64,000 nucleotides of DNA from Epiperipatus broadwayi (Eukaryota > Onychophora > Udeonychophora > Euonychophora > Peripatidae): positions 1-64,000 of the forward strand of contig JAQFVV010012513.1 of the NCBI GenBank assembly GCA_028023455.1. Direction: 5' to 3'. This document shows positions 13,031 through 25,838 of the stretch, in pieces. A model generated the notes under the pieces. It made no database searches and was not told the origin of the DNA. It worked only from the letters and a program-made list of their open reading frames with translations. The number at the start of each line of letters is the position of its first letter. The first letter of the stretch is position 1. A program made the translations under genes and the position numbers.

Positions 13031-15450
13031 CATCTAAATCCTTCAGTAAACAATATATTACATTAGTTTGGAAGAGAAGCTTGTTTTCCACAAAGTAATT
13101 CTGATGTGATGAGAAAAGGATTTTCAGATTTTCCAAGGAAGGTTGAGGAAGGACTGAATGTCTCCCTGCTTTGTAGTTTGCTTTTCTAATGCATAAATAG
13201 GATATATAGCATATTATCAACAGTATATATTGTGTGTCCACTATTAAATGCAGTAGGTAATCTGATATTGGGGTCCTTATTTATATTCTTTTTGTTCTTA
13301 ATTGGTAAATATTGGCAAAGTGTCTCACATATTAGTTTATACTGATTTCTTAGAGTTTTTATTTTACATTGCCATTGTTGAATGATGTTGAATGAATATT
13401 TTTTATATTGTTCATAAGCTTGTTTTAACAATATTGTCAGCAGGGATTTAGTTTTGGTAATATGGTTGATGATGTATAAAAGAATATTAATGAATGCAAT
13501 GTGTGTTTATGTGGGATCTAGTTCTAGTTTGCATTATGGAAGTAATCTTTTTGGGTTATCACAGTTCATATACAGGATCAAATGATCTGAAGAAAATGAG
13601 TTTTTAAATAAGAGATTAAGCATGTGGTGTAATATAGAGGATTAGAAAACCATGTATTAGGGCTGTGCATCTTCTGTTATAAAATAAATATGAATTGTTA
13701 AGCAAGAAGTTTTTATCACTTATTACTGGAAAGGACAAACTGTGTCTCCACCTAGAGACAAAAATTTCCATCATTATGTCAAAATCTCCTAACAACATGG
13801 ATAGGGTGAAATTGCACACAAAAAAAATGAGAACTCAATAATTTATTTATAAAATATGGGTCTTAGTGAATGTACACAAAGACAATACTCAAAACTATGG
13901 CTGGGTGATTGGAGTGGTTATCAATATACATGGGGTCAAATTATATTTTGAATGATTTGAAAGAGAATGATTTAGCTATAAATAAACCAATTCCTGCTGG
14001 TGGTGAGGTGGATAATCTGAAAAAAGTTAAGAAGCCTCTATTATGGAGATAATTAGATGGGTCAATTTGTTATCCACTATTAATTTTTGTTTGAAGTAGG
14101 CCCAATAAGCAAGATTAAACAATGTTTAAGTACTTAGATAAGTGAAATATTTTGTTAAAATCATTTAATTTGCTGATATTATAGGCAATGATCTTTATCT
14201 TCACCTTAGGTTGAACTGGTGAGATGGTGAAAGTGTTTCTATATTATTGATTCAAAGCTCATAGATAATCAGTATTACCTACTTCTGTTACATGACAGTT
14301 GAATTCACAATAATTGTGTTATTTTTGTTCTTTGAAGAATAATATACTGCAATGTATTTTCAACTGCAACTTTGAACTTCCTCTAAAGAAAATTCAATTT
14401 TTGTTTTATGGGGAATTATCTGCAATAATCATAACTTTCTCTTTAAGATTGGTCATTGGTAGAGAGTCTTCATTATTTTCATCTACATTTCAAGTCCTCA
14501 TTCTGTCTCACTTTTATGAGGTGGACAACCAGGCTTTCATTTGCATTAATGCTTTTCCTTTGTTGGAATTGTTGTAGGATAAGAAAAAGATGTTAATGAA
14601 TCCATGATGTCAGATGATATCTTCTTATTGATTGTTGGAAATTACACAACTTTCGGAGTTTGATAATTTTTGGTCTATGGCTATCATTATGCTTTCTTTG
14701 TTATTAAATTTATGAATTTTGTTTTTAGCTATAGTGAAAAAAATTATCATTATCTTCAAGATCCATTCTGGTGTTATAGATTGTTTCTGCTCTTTTTATT
14801 TGATGATTGCCCTAGGACTATCTTTGTGCTTTCTTTGCCAGATGGTTGAAGAATTTTGCTTTTAGATAGAGTGAAAATATCATCATTATCTTCAAGATTC
14901 ATTCTGATTCTAGTGGATGCTTGTGATTCCTTATTTGATAACTGTGTGTTTGTGTATCTTGAATGTGTCCTATTAATTTGGAGAATTGTTGTAAGCAGGT
15001 AGCAATTGTGTTACATTGTGGACAACATAATTTAGAGCAGATACTTCTGGGCAGCCTTTTTCTTTACAATGAAAGCACTGAAGGTTTGACTCATAAATTA
15101 TTAGCTGTAACATGGATTCCAGATCTACAAATTGTTTAGGAATATTATTAGGGTATAGATTTAATGCACGTTGACTTTAAATTGAAAACTATTTCCATAT
15201 TGTGCAGGTGTATATTTTAAATAGGTTGATTCAAATTTTATGACTATTCCAAATGGTTCCATTAGTCAATGGAATTCTTCAATATTATAATTCAGAAATG
15301 TATTTTAAAGTAAACCAGTGATATAATTCTCCTTGTATTGATTCACTTTGATTAGAGCATAATTCCATAGTGATTTCTATGGTTTAATTAAATTTTCTTT
15401 TTGTTTTTTGACATGGAATTCGATAGCAATATGTCTTGAATTAGAATGTT
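13000..15450 (-). pseudogene. LINE remnant: ORF1 zinc-knuckle region and APE-type endonuclease
   Basis: Read on the minus strand in order: a gag-like ORF1 piece (about 15450-14700) with MEPFGIVIKFEST and, in another frame, a Cys/His cluster CKEKGCPEVCSKLCCPQC; then an endonuclease region (about 14240-13560) containing IIAYNIS-like, PAGIGLFIAKSF, LLGDFDI (the GDFNI box) and a terminal SDH-like FRSFDPVYEL. A linker (13431-13005) includes KQAYEQYKKY. This is the layout of I/Jockey-like LINEs. Reading frames are broken many times. The reverse transcriptase is missing where the SINE pair sits. Clade assignment is uncertain. Confidence 0.65.
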
Positions 15451-15479
15451 CTGCTATTCAGTAAATTGTATTTCATAGG

Positions 15480-16370
15480 TCATGTTTATTCAAAATGCCA
15501 ATTTTATTCAGTACAAGTAATAATCCAAAGTAATCCTTGATATCATACAACAACAAAGTGTTGTAATAGTATATTTTAAAATGTGTGCAGTAGTTTAATG
15601 TATTCCATCATTTAATTTTATGGATTAAAATTATTATGAACATTATTTTACCTGCAGCAAAGAATGTGATCATCTTATTATAAAATGTCTTTAATTGTAA
15701 GTTCTGTTAAGAAAAAAAGATTTCCCTAGTAATATTCAATTAATAACCAGCTTTATCAAATGAAAGATTAGTAAACTGAACTATCATTCAATTACTCAAT
15801 TTTAAATCAAAAAATCTTTTTAATTTTTTTCCTGACATATTAGTATATCTTATCTTTAAAAAAATTAAATACTTACTAGGCCTATTAAAATAAAATTAAT
15901 CAACTGCACGTATTTTTTTTATCTAATTTTTAATTAATTTTGACTCCATTTACATAAAATAAATACATTTGTGAACTGTTCCTTCTTTTTTTTAAAAAAA
16001 AACAAAAAACGTAAGAGCACTCCAAAAACAATTCAATGTTTTCTTATAGATGAAATCTAACTTTTCCATAAGCTTTATTTAACTTCATAGTCAGTTTGCA
16101 TAATAAGGGCAATCAAAAAGCTTTTCTTAATAGTTTAAAATGGAACCACCCATCAACAACTTTCAATATTATTAAAAACATGTTTTGAGATCATTGAAAG
16201 TGATAGAAATGAAGTTAAACTCATAACTAAACATGTATTATTAATTGGTCTCTCCCAATTAATGTATAAATGCCAAAATTCATGCATGGAGAATAATGAA
16301 ACATTTCAGTGTAAGTAAATATGTATAATTATATTTCCAATAATCTATCAGCGTACAGATTATGCTATTG
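15480..16370. other. AT-rich stretch with a diverged repeat
   Basis: No gene was seen. The 15780-16040 piece resembles 57.36-57.65 kb: an ATTTTTTTCTGACATATT-like word, then an AATTTTGACTCCATTTA-like word, then a poly-T/poly-A hairpin and a GCACTCCAAAA-like word. It is an old dispersed repeat of unknown type. Confidence 0.5.
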
Positions 16371-17110
16371 ATTTTATCGTAGTTAATCATCAGAAACTTA
16401 AATTAAATATTAATAAAGTCATTATTATTGCATACAGTCACATGATATGCTAATATAGCAGAAATGCATTTTGGGAGCCTTTTTTGTTTAGCGTTGTTAT
16501 TATGTCATAAACATGAGTATAATAAGATTATGACTTTTAAGAAAATTTAATGCATTTTCCTTCCCAGAATAATAAAAACATTACAATCAAATTTAAAAAT
16601 AAATCGCTTATTTTATTTCTCTCAAACCGAAAAAATACAAATTGTTTAAGATTTTTGAAATTACGTTTTTCTTGCCTTTCCTTATATAAAGTTTATATGT
16701 AAATTTTAATAAAGAATTATAAAAAAAAATTTTTTTTGCTACATTAGAATGACGTCAACAACAAAATTTTAATGCGGCGACAAATGTTTAATATATTATT
16801 TTAACAGTACTCCAAGTAATAGAAGACTCTTTTCAATTATATCCATTTATGCCCTTTATCTAATTAATGTAATAAGGTTCATTTATTATTGCCAACAATT
16901 ATCAAGTGTTATTATTTCTCAACTTCTTCATGGCTTAGTAACCCAAAATGGCTCAGGCAAAAATTGCAACATACTGTACAACTTTTGTGAAATTATTGAA
17001 GATTTCTTTATCCCCATTCACCGTCAGAACTGTTTTTATAAAGTGAAGATAACACTGCTTCTTAAATGAAGAAACACTTGTAAATATCGTTTAACTATTA
17101 ATACTGCTAA
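16370..17110. repeat. Dispersed repeat R, long copy
   Basis: The copy runs from AAATATTAATAAAGTCATTA through CATGATATGCTAATATAG and TTTTGGGAGCC, then the TTTAATGC...AATATATTATTTTAA module, then GCTTAGTAACCCAAAATGGC and a CTGCTTCTTAAATGAAGAAA word. The last part gives the empty-site version of 62.17-62.60 kb, where hairpin H2 is inserted. Confidence 0.6.
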
Positions 17111-17114
17111 TTAT

Positions 17115-17825
17115 ATTTACTAGTCATTTATTAGACTAGAGATTACCCATATAATGAATAATATTTCTGTATCGTAATTTTCTCTACATCACTCTCATGC
17201 AAGGTAGGCAGTGGTTTTCTATCCACTTTTACTATCTTGTGAAAGGGTGTAATCATAAACATATGAGAAATATTGTGAAAAAGAGGTATGATCTCCAAGC
17301 TTTATCTCACGGGTGAACCATTATTCATGCATTGGCTAAGATCACGATCTCTTACACAAATCTTTGTCATTGTTCAGTGTATATTTAGATAGCCAATTAT
17401 TAACATTTTTTAACTGATAAGCATCAAACTTAATATGCCCAGTACTTTGACACAAACAAGCTGATTAAAGTGTGTTAATAATTTCCATTAGTTTTTCATT
17501 AGACTAGAAATTAACTACTTAAAGAATAATATTTCTGTAATGTATTTTCATCTATACCACTCTCACCCAAGGTAGAAACTGGTTTTGATCCACTTTTAAC
17601 ATTTTATGGAGAGGTATAAGCATACACATGATGAAAGATATGTGCAAAACATGTATCATTCCCAAGATACACAGTTCATGCTGAATCAGCACTTATCAGT
17701 TGACCCATATCATGATCTTTTACAAATATCTTTATCATTCTTCAGTATATATAGGTAATCAATTATTACAGTTTAATTGATAAATGTCAAACTTACTTTC
17801 CTCTCAACTTTGACAGGAACCATTT
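17115..17825. repeat. Diverged direct tandem duplication, period about 370 bp
   Basis: Unit 1 (about 17115-17465) and unit 2 (about 17488-17822) share AATAATATTTCTGTA, CACTCTC...CAAGGTAG, TCCACTTTTA, a CATGATGAAA-like word, ATCATGATCT-like and TTCAGTATATAT-like words in the same order. Both are non-coding as far as I can see. Confidence 0.6.
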
Positions 17826-18059
17826 TATGTTTTTATTACTTGTGGGAATAATGTGTTGCATAGAATTAAAAGGTTTAATGTTTTTTTGGATTTTGAATTT
17901 AATCCAAGATCATTGATAATTAGTGGTTGTTGTTAGTCCATTGAATGAGATAGCAGCTGTACAATTACCCCAAAGTAGCCTTCTTAATTGAGAATATATT
18001 TTTAGTAAAATATTTTGTGTACATTATTATCAGTGTAAAATATAAAATTTTTGTTGCAA

Positions 18060-18760
18060 TGTGGATATTCAACAGAGACGTTTTTTGAATAGAGAGATAA
18101 GTACAATACAGAGAGTGAGTTTATTAGATTTTGACCTTTACCATAAAAGTTTTTTATTAGGCTGTTCTTTTTTTACTTACATAAAAAGGAAATCTGAGAA
18201 AGTGATAATGCTGTTTATGTGACTTCCCTGTATTGATTGACCAAGCACATCCTTTGTCCATGTTAAATTCTAGTTCATATTTTGTAGTGAAATTGGCAGA
18301 AAGTTTTGTAATATAGGAATTTTCTTAGGTGTTGATAGGAAGACTGAAAATATCATCCAAGTAAGTGATGACCGAGATGCAGGATGTATATTCCTGGCAA
18401 TTCTTTTTCAATCTACAACCATTAAAGGTTAATAAATATAGTAAACTAAAAAAAAAAACTCTGCGGTGAAGTTTGCAGCAATGAACAATGTGGATAAAGT
18501 CTGGTATGAATTTCCATTTAATGTTATGTGTATTTTACAATTTATAGGGAGCTTTGTTATCGTATATATAATCAATTTATATTCCAGAGACTGTGCTATT
18601 ATGCTATTGCTTTACATAAACTTTTAATTTATTTGGAATTGTACCATTCTGCTGTATTTGCTCACAGGTTTTCATATGCTGTTGACTGTGTTTGTTCTGC
18701 TATAACCAGCAGGTATTTGAATACAAGGCGGGCAGCATCAATGAATTCTATATAAATCTA
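18060..18760 (-). pseudogene. Reverse transcriptase remnant (YLDD box)
   Basis: On the minus strand, at about 18390-18250, the frame reads SVITYLDDIFSLP and then LEFNMDKGCAWS, the order expected for an RT catalytic box followed by the MxFGxDKC-like segment of some LINEs. Upstream (18755-18470) a frame begins IEFIDAARLVFKYLLVIAEQ and a second NKAPYKL-like piece follows. All pieces are frame-shifted and partial. It could belong to an R2/R4-like LINE, but a Ty3-type RT is not excluded. Confidence 0.45.
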
Positions 18761-20718
18761 AGTACAAGTTAATTATAACAAAATAAATTTACTTAATATC
18801 AACACAAAAAATAACTAGTAGAAATTCAATGAGAGAATTCAGTAGAAATTTCTATAGTCTTTAGATCCATTCATGCAGGTGTCTATCAATTTCTGCACAT
18901 GCTCAGCTGATAAACATATTTCTACTGCATTACATATAAATTGAAGAAAGGCCTTTGGCTTCCATTTGGCGACAATTACCATATACATATGTATATTATG
19001 AACATAAATCCACAATGCTAGAGCTGAGTTATAAAACCAACCAATGGATTATCAAAACAATCATTTAATAATTTAACAACGATGAAAGAAAGTCAGTTGG
19101 TTATATATATTAATGATTATGAATATACATAAAGTCAAACACATTCTAATAATTAATGTCTTTTCAGTTTTATGTTTAAAAGATTATTAATGTTATAGTG
19201 TAAATATTTTACCATAAAATATTTATAGTCATAAATCATGGATTTTTATATCTTGTTTTTGTTTTCTTTTCTTGCTTGTAGTAAGAATCGTTGTGATAAA
19301 TTCACTTGGCGAGTAGATTTCTTCTTCTTGTATGCTGGAAACATGAACTGTAGTTACGATAATATGATGATGTTTAGCAGGTAAAATACCAATAGATTTG
19401 CAGTGGTTTATTGGTATATCATTTCCCCTTTACTGTCATCTTATACGTTATCATGATCAGGATCCACAGAATTCAACATTAATTACTGGATCAAACTGCA
19501 CATCCAGGGTCTTCTAACTGAGGTGTTATTTTTTCGGCTAAACGTTGCATGATAAATAATTTACTATTGGGTGAAAACCTTATTACTGGTATTATGACTG
19601 TGAGTATTCAAAAGCACTTTATCAAAGCCAATAACTTTCTTCTTCACACAACTTATTTCAACATGGCTTTAAAGTATGACTTGCAATCTGGAATCATAAG
19701 TGTTCTAATGGAAATCAACAACAGAACAACATCAACATTAGAATGAACAACTGCATAATGTTCAAAAATTTTAAATGGTCTCTTTTAAACATCTCTACTA
19801 TCTTTCTACACCCTGCCTACATCACTTGACAACAATCGAACCATAACTAGACATCTCAGACATTTTCCTCATCCACTGTTTATGGCTCTCTCCAGCAATC
19901 GAACCATAATGTAGAATTCTCAGATCCTAAAATAAAACATTTTATTGTGCTCTTCTAAAACATGTGGGGAGGGAACAAACGTCTATACAATATTATAATA
20001 AAGAAAAAAATGTTTTTTTCTTCATCTACCCTTCTTACAACAGAGAAAATTCTTTACCAACTATTTAAAATCTCTTCAATATCACCAATTCATAATTGTT
20101 AATCTTAAATTTGAATTCACCGTTCTCTTTACCATAAGAGTCAACAAGATTTTATTTATAAAAGGATTCAAAACAAGCAAAACTAAAAATATCACAAGAC
20201 TGCTTTCAAATTTATAAACATGTATTTTAAAATTGATTCACGATCCAAAATCTTTGTTGTTGTTTTTTTGCAATTTTATTCCTTATTGTATTTCTACTCA
20301 CATTTCACCGAGTAAATGATCAATGACATTGTATGAACATTAATAATTCTTTTCTTTTAGTCTCATGAGCAATTTCTTTAATTTATGGTATATGCATGCC
20401 TACACACATACATGTTCAACTCTTTATTAATTAATTGTTATAAATTTATACATAAATTGCCTTTCATCTTACAAAATAAATATTTGGTAGTATTGTCAAA
20501 TGCATAAATCAACTGGTTTTTGCCTTTTTAGACAGTTCTTAATATTTTTTCCTTCTCTTTCATTTACTTTTTAACCATGTTTCAACCTAATTAATGTCAG
20601 TTACCCTTAACTCAATATGGCTATAGTATATATGTTATTTTAATATATTAAATTATCATTCATGATTTTCTGACTACATAAGAAAAAATGGTGGCATAAT
20701 ATGAACTAATATATATAT
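18760..20718. other. Mostly unassigned AT-rich DNA
   Basis: No confident gene. On the minus strand, 19750-19280 has long stretches with few stops (for example IRTLMIPDCKSYFKAML), not recognised. Near 19825-19925 the words CAATCGAACCATAA and TCTCAGA occur twice about 67 bp apart, a short degenerate tandem repeat. Low-complexity AT sequence follows up to the LTR element. Confidence 0.4.
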
Positions 20719-22926
20719 TGTAACGGACCGTAAAATGTACTGGGAGTCTACAGGGTGAGATATTTAATTAATTGATGCCCCAAATGTTTGGGTTGCAAAA
20801 ATATGTAACGGACCGTAAAACCCTTTAGGATAGTACACCCAGAGCCTTCTCTACTTACAGGTCCTATTACTACTCGGGGTTCTAACTCAGTTTAGACATT
20901 TGCCTTTAACTCTGCTCAAGGATGGAATTAAATAGGATGGCAATAATGTGACCTCTATATAGATCCTTAATGGCTATTGCTAATAATAAATTAAAAATCT
21001 GTATGCATGTATAATAGCTATTCTGGTGAGTGAAGTATGAATGATGCTTGACAATCTAGAGACCAGAGAAACAAAGGTTTTAACTTCAAACAACAAATAT
21101 TTATTAACAGATCATGCTTAAAGTTATAATATTTATAAATCAACAGAATATATACATGATTATTATAAAACATTAATTTATCTCTACAACAATAAGACTA
21201 GCTGTAATTTAAATATTAAAATATGGGTTGAAATAAGAATTATAAAATTTAGTGCATAATTTACAATAATGTATTAATTATTTTAAATATAAAATTATAT
21301 TACTAATGTACGATTATCATTTTGTTTATGTCCTTTAAATGTACCTCAAGGTTATGTCCATGAATTGCTAATTTGTGTTTTGTATAGTTCATTCATAAAC
21401 AGTTATTCATTTAAACAAGAAAATATTATATATATTTACTTATTAATTAGTTTGATTTTAATGTATTAATTGTCTAATAAATGTAAATATTTAAAATCTT
21501 ACCTTTTGTTTCAGTCATTGTCCAGTTTAATTTAAACCTTCAATTACGATAATATTTTATTTACAAACATATATAATATATTGATGTATAGTTTGAGTTG
21601 TGCATCTCTCTCACCCTATAAAAATCTAAACAAATGGGTTCTTTTTTTTAAAAAAAAAATGTTTGCTACACTTGAATAAAAGGGTGAGAAAAATTCACAA
21701 CCCAACTCTCAGTATACATTTAAAAAAAAAAAATATTTAAAACATAAAATATAATGAAATTTTGGAATTCCTTAAAACAATAGCAAGTTAAATTTTCAAG
21801 AGCAGCTTCTGTATTCTTAGCAGATAATGTCTTTCTTTCCTTCATGTATATTAAGTCATGTTGACATTCTAAGCATTAACAATTCCCATGACGAAATTGA
21901 ATTCCTCGGCGTTTGATTTTAAAGCCATGCATTTCCATTCCATATCAAGATCTTTCCACATTGATTTAAACAATATATACCAATAAATATGATCCTCCAT
22001 CACACGTCAATGACACCAAGAGGATAGAAAAATCCCCTGACACTTAATTAGCAAAAGTGCATTGTTAGATATTATTTACACAATATAAATTATTAAATAT
22101 GAATCCTTTTCCAAGGCTTACGTTATAATATAAGGCGAACGCTATTTCTATGCAGTTTTATTTATATATGTATGAGACGCATGATAAAGATTTTACTTTA
22201 AAAATAATGTTAATAAAGTTCTATTTCATCATTAGTTGATTTTATTTTATCCAAGAAACATTTGATAGCAATTATATTTTTTTAACAATGTTAAATAACT
22301 ATGATGCTCTTAGCATTTATTTGAACGAACGAAAGTTCATCAATTAAATAATGTTTTTTTTTCCTTTTTAAAACATTTTACACTTATCAATAATAAAATT
22401 CCAAATATTAAATAGTTTAATATTAATAAAGAAAGGAAATCCTAATAACTAATATAATAATTAAAATATTCTTTACAACTTTACTTTCATGCACTTCAGT
22501 TGAACAAGAAAAACCAACAACAACTAAAAAAAAAATCTGTTGCTTAGATATTTTTCCACGTTCCCAAAATCAACAAAGGTTTACTCTTTTTTTCCTCTTT
22601 TAAACAAAAGAAACGTGGTTACTAGAATTTAATGTCAAATATTTTTTTTCTATTTTGTCACGTCATGATTTAAAATCTACATTCATGTATATATATGTGT
22701 ATATGTATATATTTTATTTTACATTTAATAAAAAAAATAAATGTGTTCATTCCTTCATGAATGTATGGTTATGTTTGTGTGTATATATATATGTGTATAT
22801 GTCTCCAAATATCTAAAAAAAATTAGGTTTTAAAAATTGGCTGCCTATTTAATCTTTATACATTTTTATCCTAAAACATCAGTTACTTATTATTATTTTT
22901 TTATAAGAATTGGGCATCACCTTACA
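20719..22926 (-). repeat. Downstream (3') LTR
   Basis: This 2208 bp LTR lacks the LINE insertion of its partner and so gives the empty-site sequence at 21485-21500. Near 20805 the LTR-edge word TGTAACGGACCGTAAAA recurs inside the LTR, 86 bp from the true end, preceded by a diverged copy of the primer-site region. The other LTR has the same internal duplication. Confidence 0.9.
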
Positions 22927-22945
22927 TTTCCCCTACCCTTAGAAG
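22927..22945 (-). promoter_or_regulatory. Polypurine tract
   Basis: On the minus strand the bases immediately before the 3' LTR read AAGGGTAGGGGAAA, followed directly by TGTAAGGTG of the LTR. A purine run in this position primes plus-strand DNA synthesis in LTR elements. Confidence 0.75.
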
Positions 22946-23572
22946 GTTAAAATTTAGACCATTGTCAAAATTTTAGCACCTAAACAAAGGTTTGGATGGT
23001 TATTGTGTTGGATAATTTTATTCTTTTTAAATAGGGAGAGTTCTAATGCTGTCGTACTTATTTTAATTTACTCATCAATATACATTTGCTTTTTTTTTTA
23101 TATTACTCATTTTTGGTTAGACTCCTATCCTTATCTCTTTCATCTTAACATTGAATTACTGTCATCATTAACATTGTTTCTATTATCTTTACTAGAATTA
23201 CTAACTATATGACGGTTGAATACTCTGAATTTGACTGGTTAAGTGTCTCTGTTCCAGAAGGCACATATTTGAGTTTGTCAGCCTATATCCTGCTCCCTAG
23301 GAGTCTTATTGGATTTTTATAAGGTCTGAACAAAATATGGGATTCCCACATTCTATGGGTCAATTCCCACATCTCAGCCAATTCTAAGATACCTCAATAA
23401 AATGTTTCAACATTAATTTGAGTGCATCCTCATCACATCTACCTACTCTAGCTATTTACTCACAAACAATGCTGTCTTTCTCATTACAATACACTTGCAT
23501 ATACCCATTTACATTTTTTTTTATAAACTTCACTTTCATCTACTTTAATCATGGTCATCTGTTTACAAATAA

Positions 23573-24085
23573 CTAAGCTTCTGTACATGGCAGTTCTTGA
23601 CAACCACTGTATGGCTTTAATATCCGAGCATTATAAGTTCCTTTTATCTCTCCATCAATATTTAACCAAAATGCATTTGGGCCAGCTTGTTTCACAATAG
23701 CATATGGTCCAGCATATTGTTGACAAAATTTATGATAAACATTATCCATTGGTTTACTTGGGTTATGTGTTTTCACAAAAACCTTGTCTCCAATCTTAAA
23801 GTGATGTCTGCTTTCCTTTCCCTTCTTATTTCTAAAATTGGATTTATTAATTAACTGTTGTCGAGCCATTTGAATTTTAGTTTCTATGTCATAGTGATGA
23901 CATTCAATTGGAGGTTGGTATTTCACAAATAATGAAGGAATAGGTTGGTTAAAATGTAGTTGGATGGGTGCGAATCCAGTAGATTCATTTGCACCCCAAT
24001 TTATGTAATTCACTACCCGTTCTGTCTGCTTCACCCACCCCTTATTATTTTTATAAGATTTAATAGTCAAAAGTAAACTTAACAT
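23573..24085 (-). CDS. Integrase C-terminal fragment
   Basis: The 170-residue ORF matches the end of a Ty3/gypsy-type integrase. WGANESTGFAPIQLHFNQP corresponds to the end of the catalytic core (usual form: STGxSPxELxFG). Residues about 95-165 form the C-terminal module: HFKIGDKVFVKTHNPSKP, a YHKFCQQYAGPYAIVKQ SH3-like segment and a closing ARILKPY. The zinc-binding domain and the catalytic DD35E residues are missing, so it cannot integrate DNA by itself. It lies about 128 bp downstream of the gag-like ORF in the same direction. It may be a leftover of the deletion that removed the rest of pol. The start at the listed Met is arbitrary. Confidence 0.75.
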   Translation of the reverse strand: MLSLLLTIKSYKNNKGWVKQTERVVNYINWGANESTGFAPIQLHFNQPIPSLFVKYQPPIECHHYDIETKIQMARQQLINKSNFRNKKGKESRHHFKIGDKVFVKTHNPSKPMDNVYHKFCQQYAGPYAIVKQAGPNAFWLNIDGEIKGTYNARILKPYSGCQELPCTEA

Positions 24086-24212
24086 TTTTATTTATATACA
24101 TATATATTCACTTAACATTATTTACAGGGTTCAATCATTAAGAAAGTCCATTTTTATATGTTCTAGGGTTGCAATCATGAAGTCTGTTCCTTAATTTGTG
24201 CCTTTCTCTTTT

Positions 24213-25838
24213 TTAAGGACTTTCAATAAATGTGAAGGGACCTTCATAAGTGTTGCAAAGCTTATGGAATCTGGGACCTTTCTGTCTCTTTGTAGGGAGT
24301 ATAGTTGACTCCAGTAACATCTGGCAACTGTCTATGACTTGGTCATCTTCCTGATTATGAAGAGACTTGTTGTGCCATAATACACATTCAAGATGAACAA
24401 GTGTATCGACTTCATTTGTCCTTTCAAAGTTGGCTTCAATAATGGAACAATTTTCTTTTGTGAAAAGCCTTTGAGCATATAATAGCCTTTCTTGGATTTT
24501 GCTACTATGTTCATGGACCTTGTATTTAGAACAAACTTTATGTTCTGAACATTGAATGCTCACATTAACTTGTTCTGCTTGATCATCTAACATATTCATT
24601 CTCATACTCTTCATGGGAAGGATTGAATCAGCATCATTCCAAAATGTTTTTGGGATTGCTCCTTCCAACTTAAAATTGGTGGAATGATTTTCTATTATGT
24701 CTTCAAGTACTTGCTGAGTCCATGTAGCAGGACATTCATGTACAAGAGAAGTTTCCATAGTAACAGAATATTTAGTACTTCGATTGGATTCAAAAATTGT
24801 TTTTTTTATATCATTAATATCACAGCTCATACTATCTATTCTATTATTAATATCATAAGTTTTAGATTCTATCCTATCTATATTTTCTTTTATACACATT
24901 ATCTTTGCTTCCAAATTACTATTTATTTGGATCTCCAAATCATCAATATCAGTTTTAGTTACCATAGTAAACTTTATATCCTCTATCTTAGTGGATTCCT
25001 GGGCTTGGTGTACTTCCTTAATATTGTTATCAATTTGGATGGTAATGTTTTCTTTAAACCCAGTAAATTGCTCTTGACACTGCAAGCTCACTACATCTAT
25101 ATTTATTCTCATCTCTTCTACATTTCGCTTTAATTCCGTACTACTGTTATGCACTTCATTCATCTCTGAAGATAACTGCTCCATGGCTGTAGAAACTTTC
25201 ATTTCAATGCCACTAATTCTTTTCTTAACCTTCTCATCCAATTTGTCAATATCAGCCTTAGTTACCATGTTGCTTATTTCAGCCTTGATTATATCTATCT
25301 GACCACTCATGCTATCCATCCGACCATTCCTCTGACCACTCATGCTATCCATCCGACCATTCATCTGACCACTCATGCTATCCATCTGACCATTCATGTC
25401 AGCCTTGACTATATCTATCTGACCACTTATGCTATCCATCCGACCATTCATCTGACCACTCATGCTATCCATCCGACCATTCATATCAGCCTTGACTATA
25501 TCTATCTGACCACTTATGCTATCCATCCGACCCAATAATGTTTGGAGCATCTGCATCATGGCTCCACTATTTTCTGTAACCTGTGTTAGTCCAATTCCAG
25601 GTGATTGAGCAGACTGTTCATTAGAGTCTCCTTGAATTTGAGATATCATTTGTTTTTCCTCTTGCATTGAGAAAGAATGCTCAGCTCCAACCATTGACCC
25701 CCCAGACATATTCATGTCTACTGATCCTACTTGTTCCATATTAGGATCATGCTCAGCTTCATTGCCACTAACATCCTGTGGCTTTACATATAATTCCTTA
25801 CTCATACTTGACAAATATCTCCCACTTCTGAGAAACAT
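24213..25838 (-). CDS. Gag-like coiled-coil protein of the LTR element
   Basis: This 541-residue ORF is the first in the element. It starts MFLRSGRYL, similar to starts seen in gag ORFs of invertebrate gypsy elements. Residues about 105-185 contain 11-residue repeats of NGRMDSMSGQM type, encoded by 33-bp tandem repeats, and the next 150 residues are rich in heptad-like spacing (ADIDKLDEKVKKRISGIEMK), so a long coiled coil is expected. No zinc knuckle or protease motif was seen. The last 20 residues (GPRFHKLCNTYEGPFTFIES) resemble the integrase C-terminal module YHKFCQQYAGPYAIVK of the next ORF, which suggests fusion to a second integrase scrap. The frame is intact for 1.6 kb, consistent with recent activity or selection. 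Function is inferred from position only. Confidence 0.65.
   Translation of the reverse strand: MFLRSGRYLSSMSKELYVKPQDVSGNEAEHDPNMEQVGSVDMNMSGGSMVGAEHSFSMQEEKQMISQIQGDSNEQSAQSPGIGLTQVTENSGAMMQMLQTLLGRMDSISGQIDIVKADMNGRMDSMSGQMNGRMDSISGQIDIVKADMNGQMDSMSGQMNGRMDSMSGQRNGRMDSMSGQIDIIKAEISNMVTKADIDKLDEKVKKRISGIEMKVSTAMEQLSSEMNEVHNSSTELKRNVEEMRINIDVVSLQCQEQFTGFKENITIQIDNNIKEVHQAQESTKIEDIKFTMVTKTDIDDLEIQINSNLEAKIMCIKENIDRIESKTYDINNRIDSMSCDINDIKKTIFESNRSTKYSVTMETSLVHECPATWTQQVLEDIIENHSTNFKLEGAIPKTFWNDADSILPMKSMRMNMLDDQAEQVNVSIQCSEHKVCSKYKVHEHSSKIQERLLYAQRLFTKENCSIIEANFERTNEVDTLVHLECVLWHNKSLHNQEDDQVIDSCQMLLESTILPTKRQKGPRFHKLCNTYEGPFTFIESP
25300..25530. repeat. 33-bp tandem repeats inside the gag-like ORF
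   Basis: Units such as ATGCTATCCATCCGACCATT and CATCTGACCACTC alternate with a longer unit containing CAGCCTTGACTATATCTATC. The 33-bp length keeps frame and gives the 11-residue MDSMSGQMNGR repeats. About six units are present, some with single changes. Confidence 0.8.

Noticed and set aside
14314-14577. 87-codon plus-strand ORF
   Set aside because: It lies opposite the minus-strand LINE remnant and is best explained as its shadow.
24684-25133. 149-codon plus-strand ORF
   Set aside because: It is the antisense shadow of the gag-like ORF on the minus strand.
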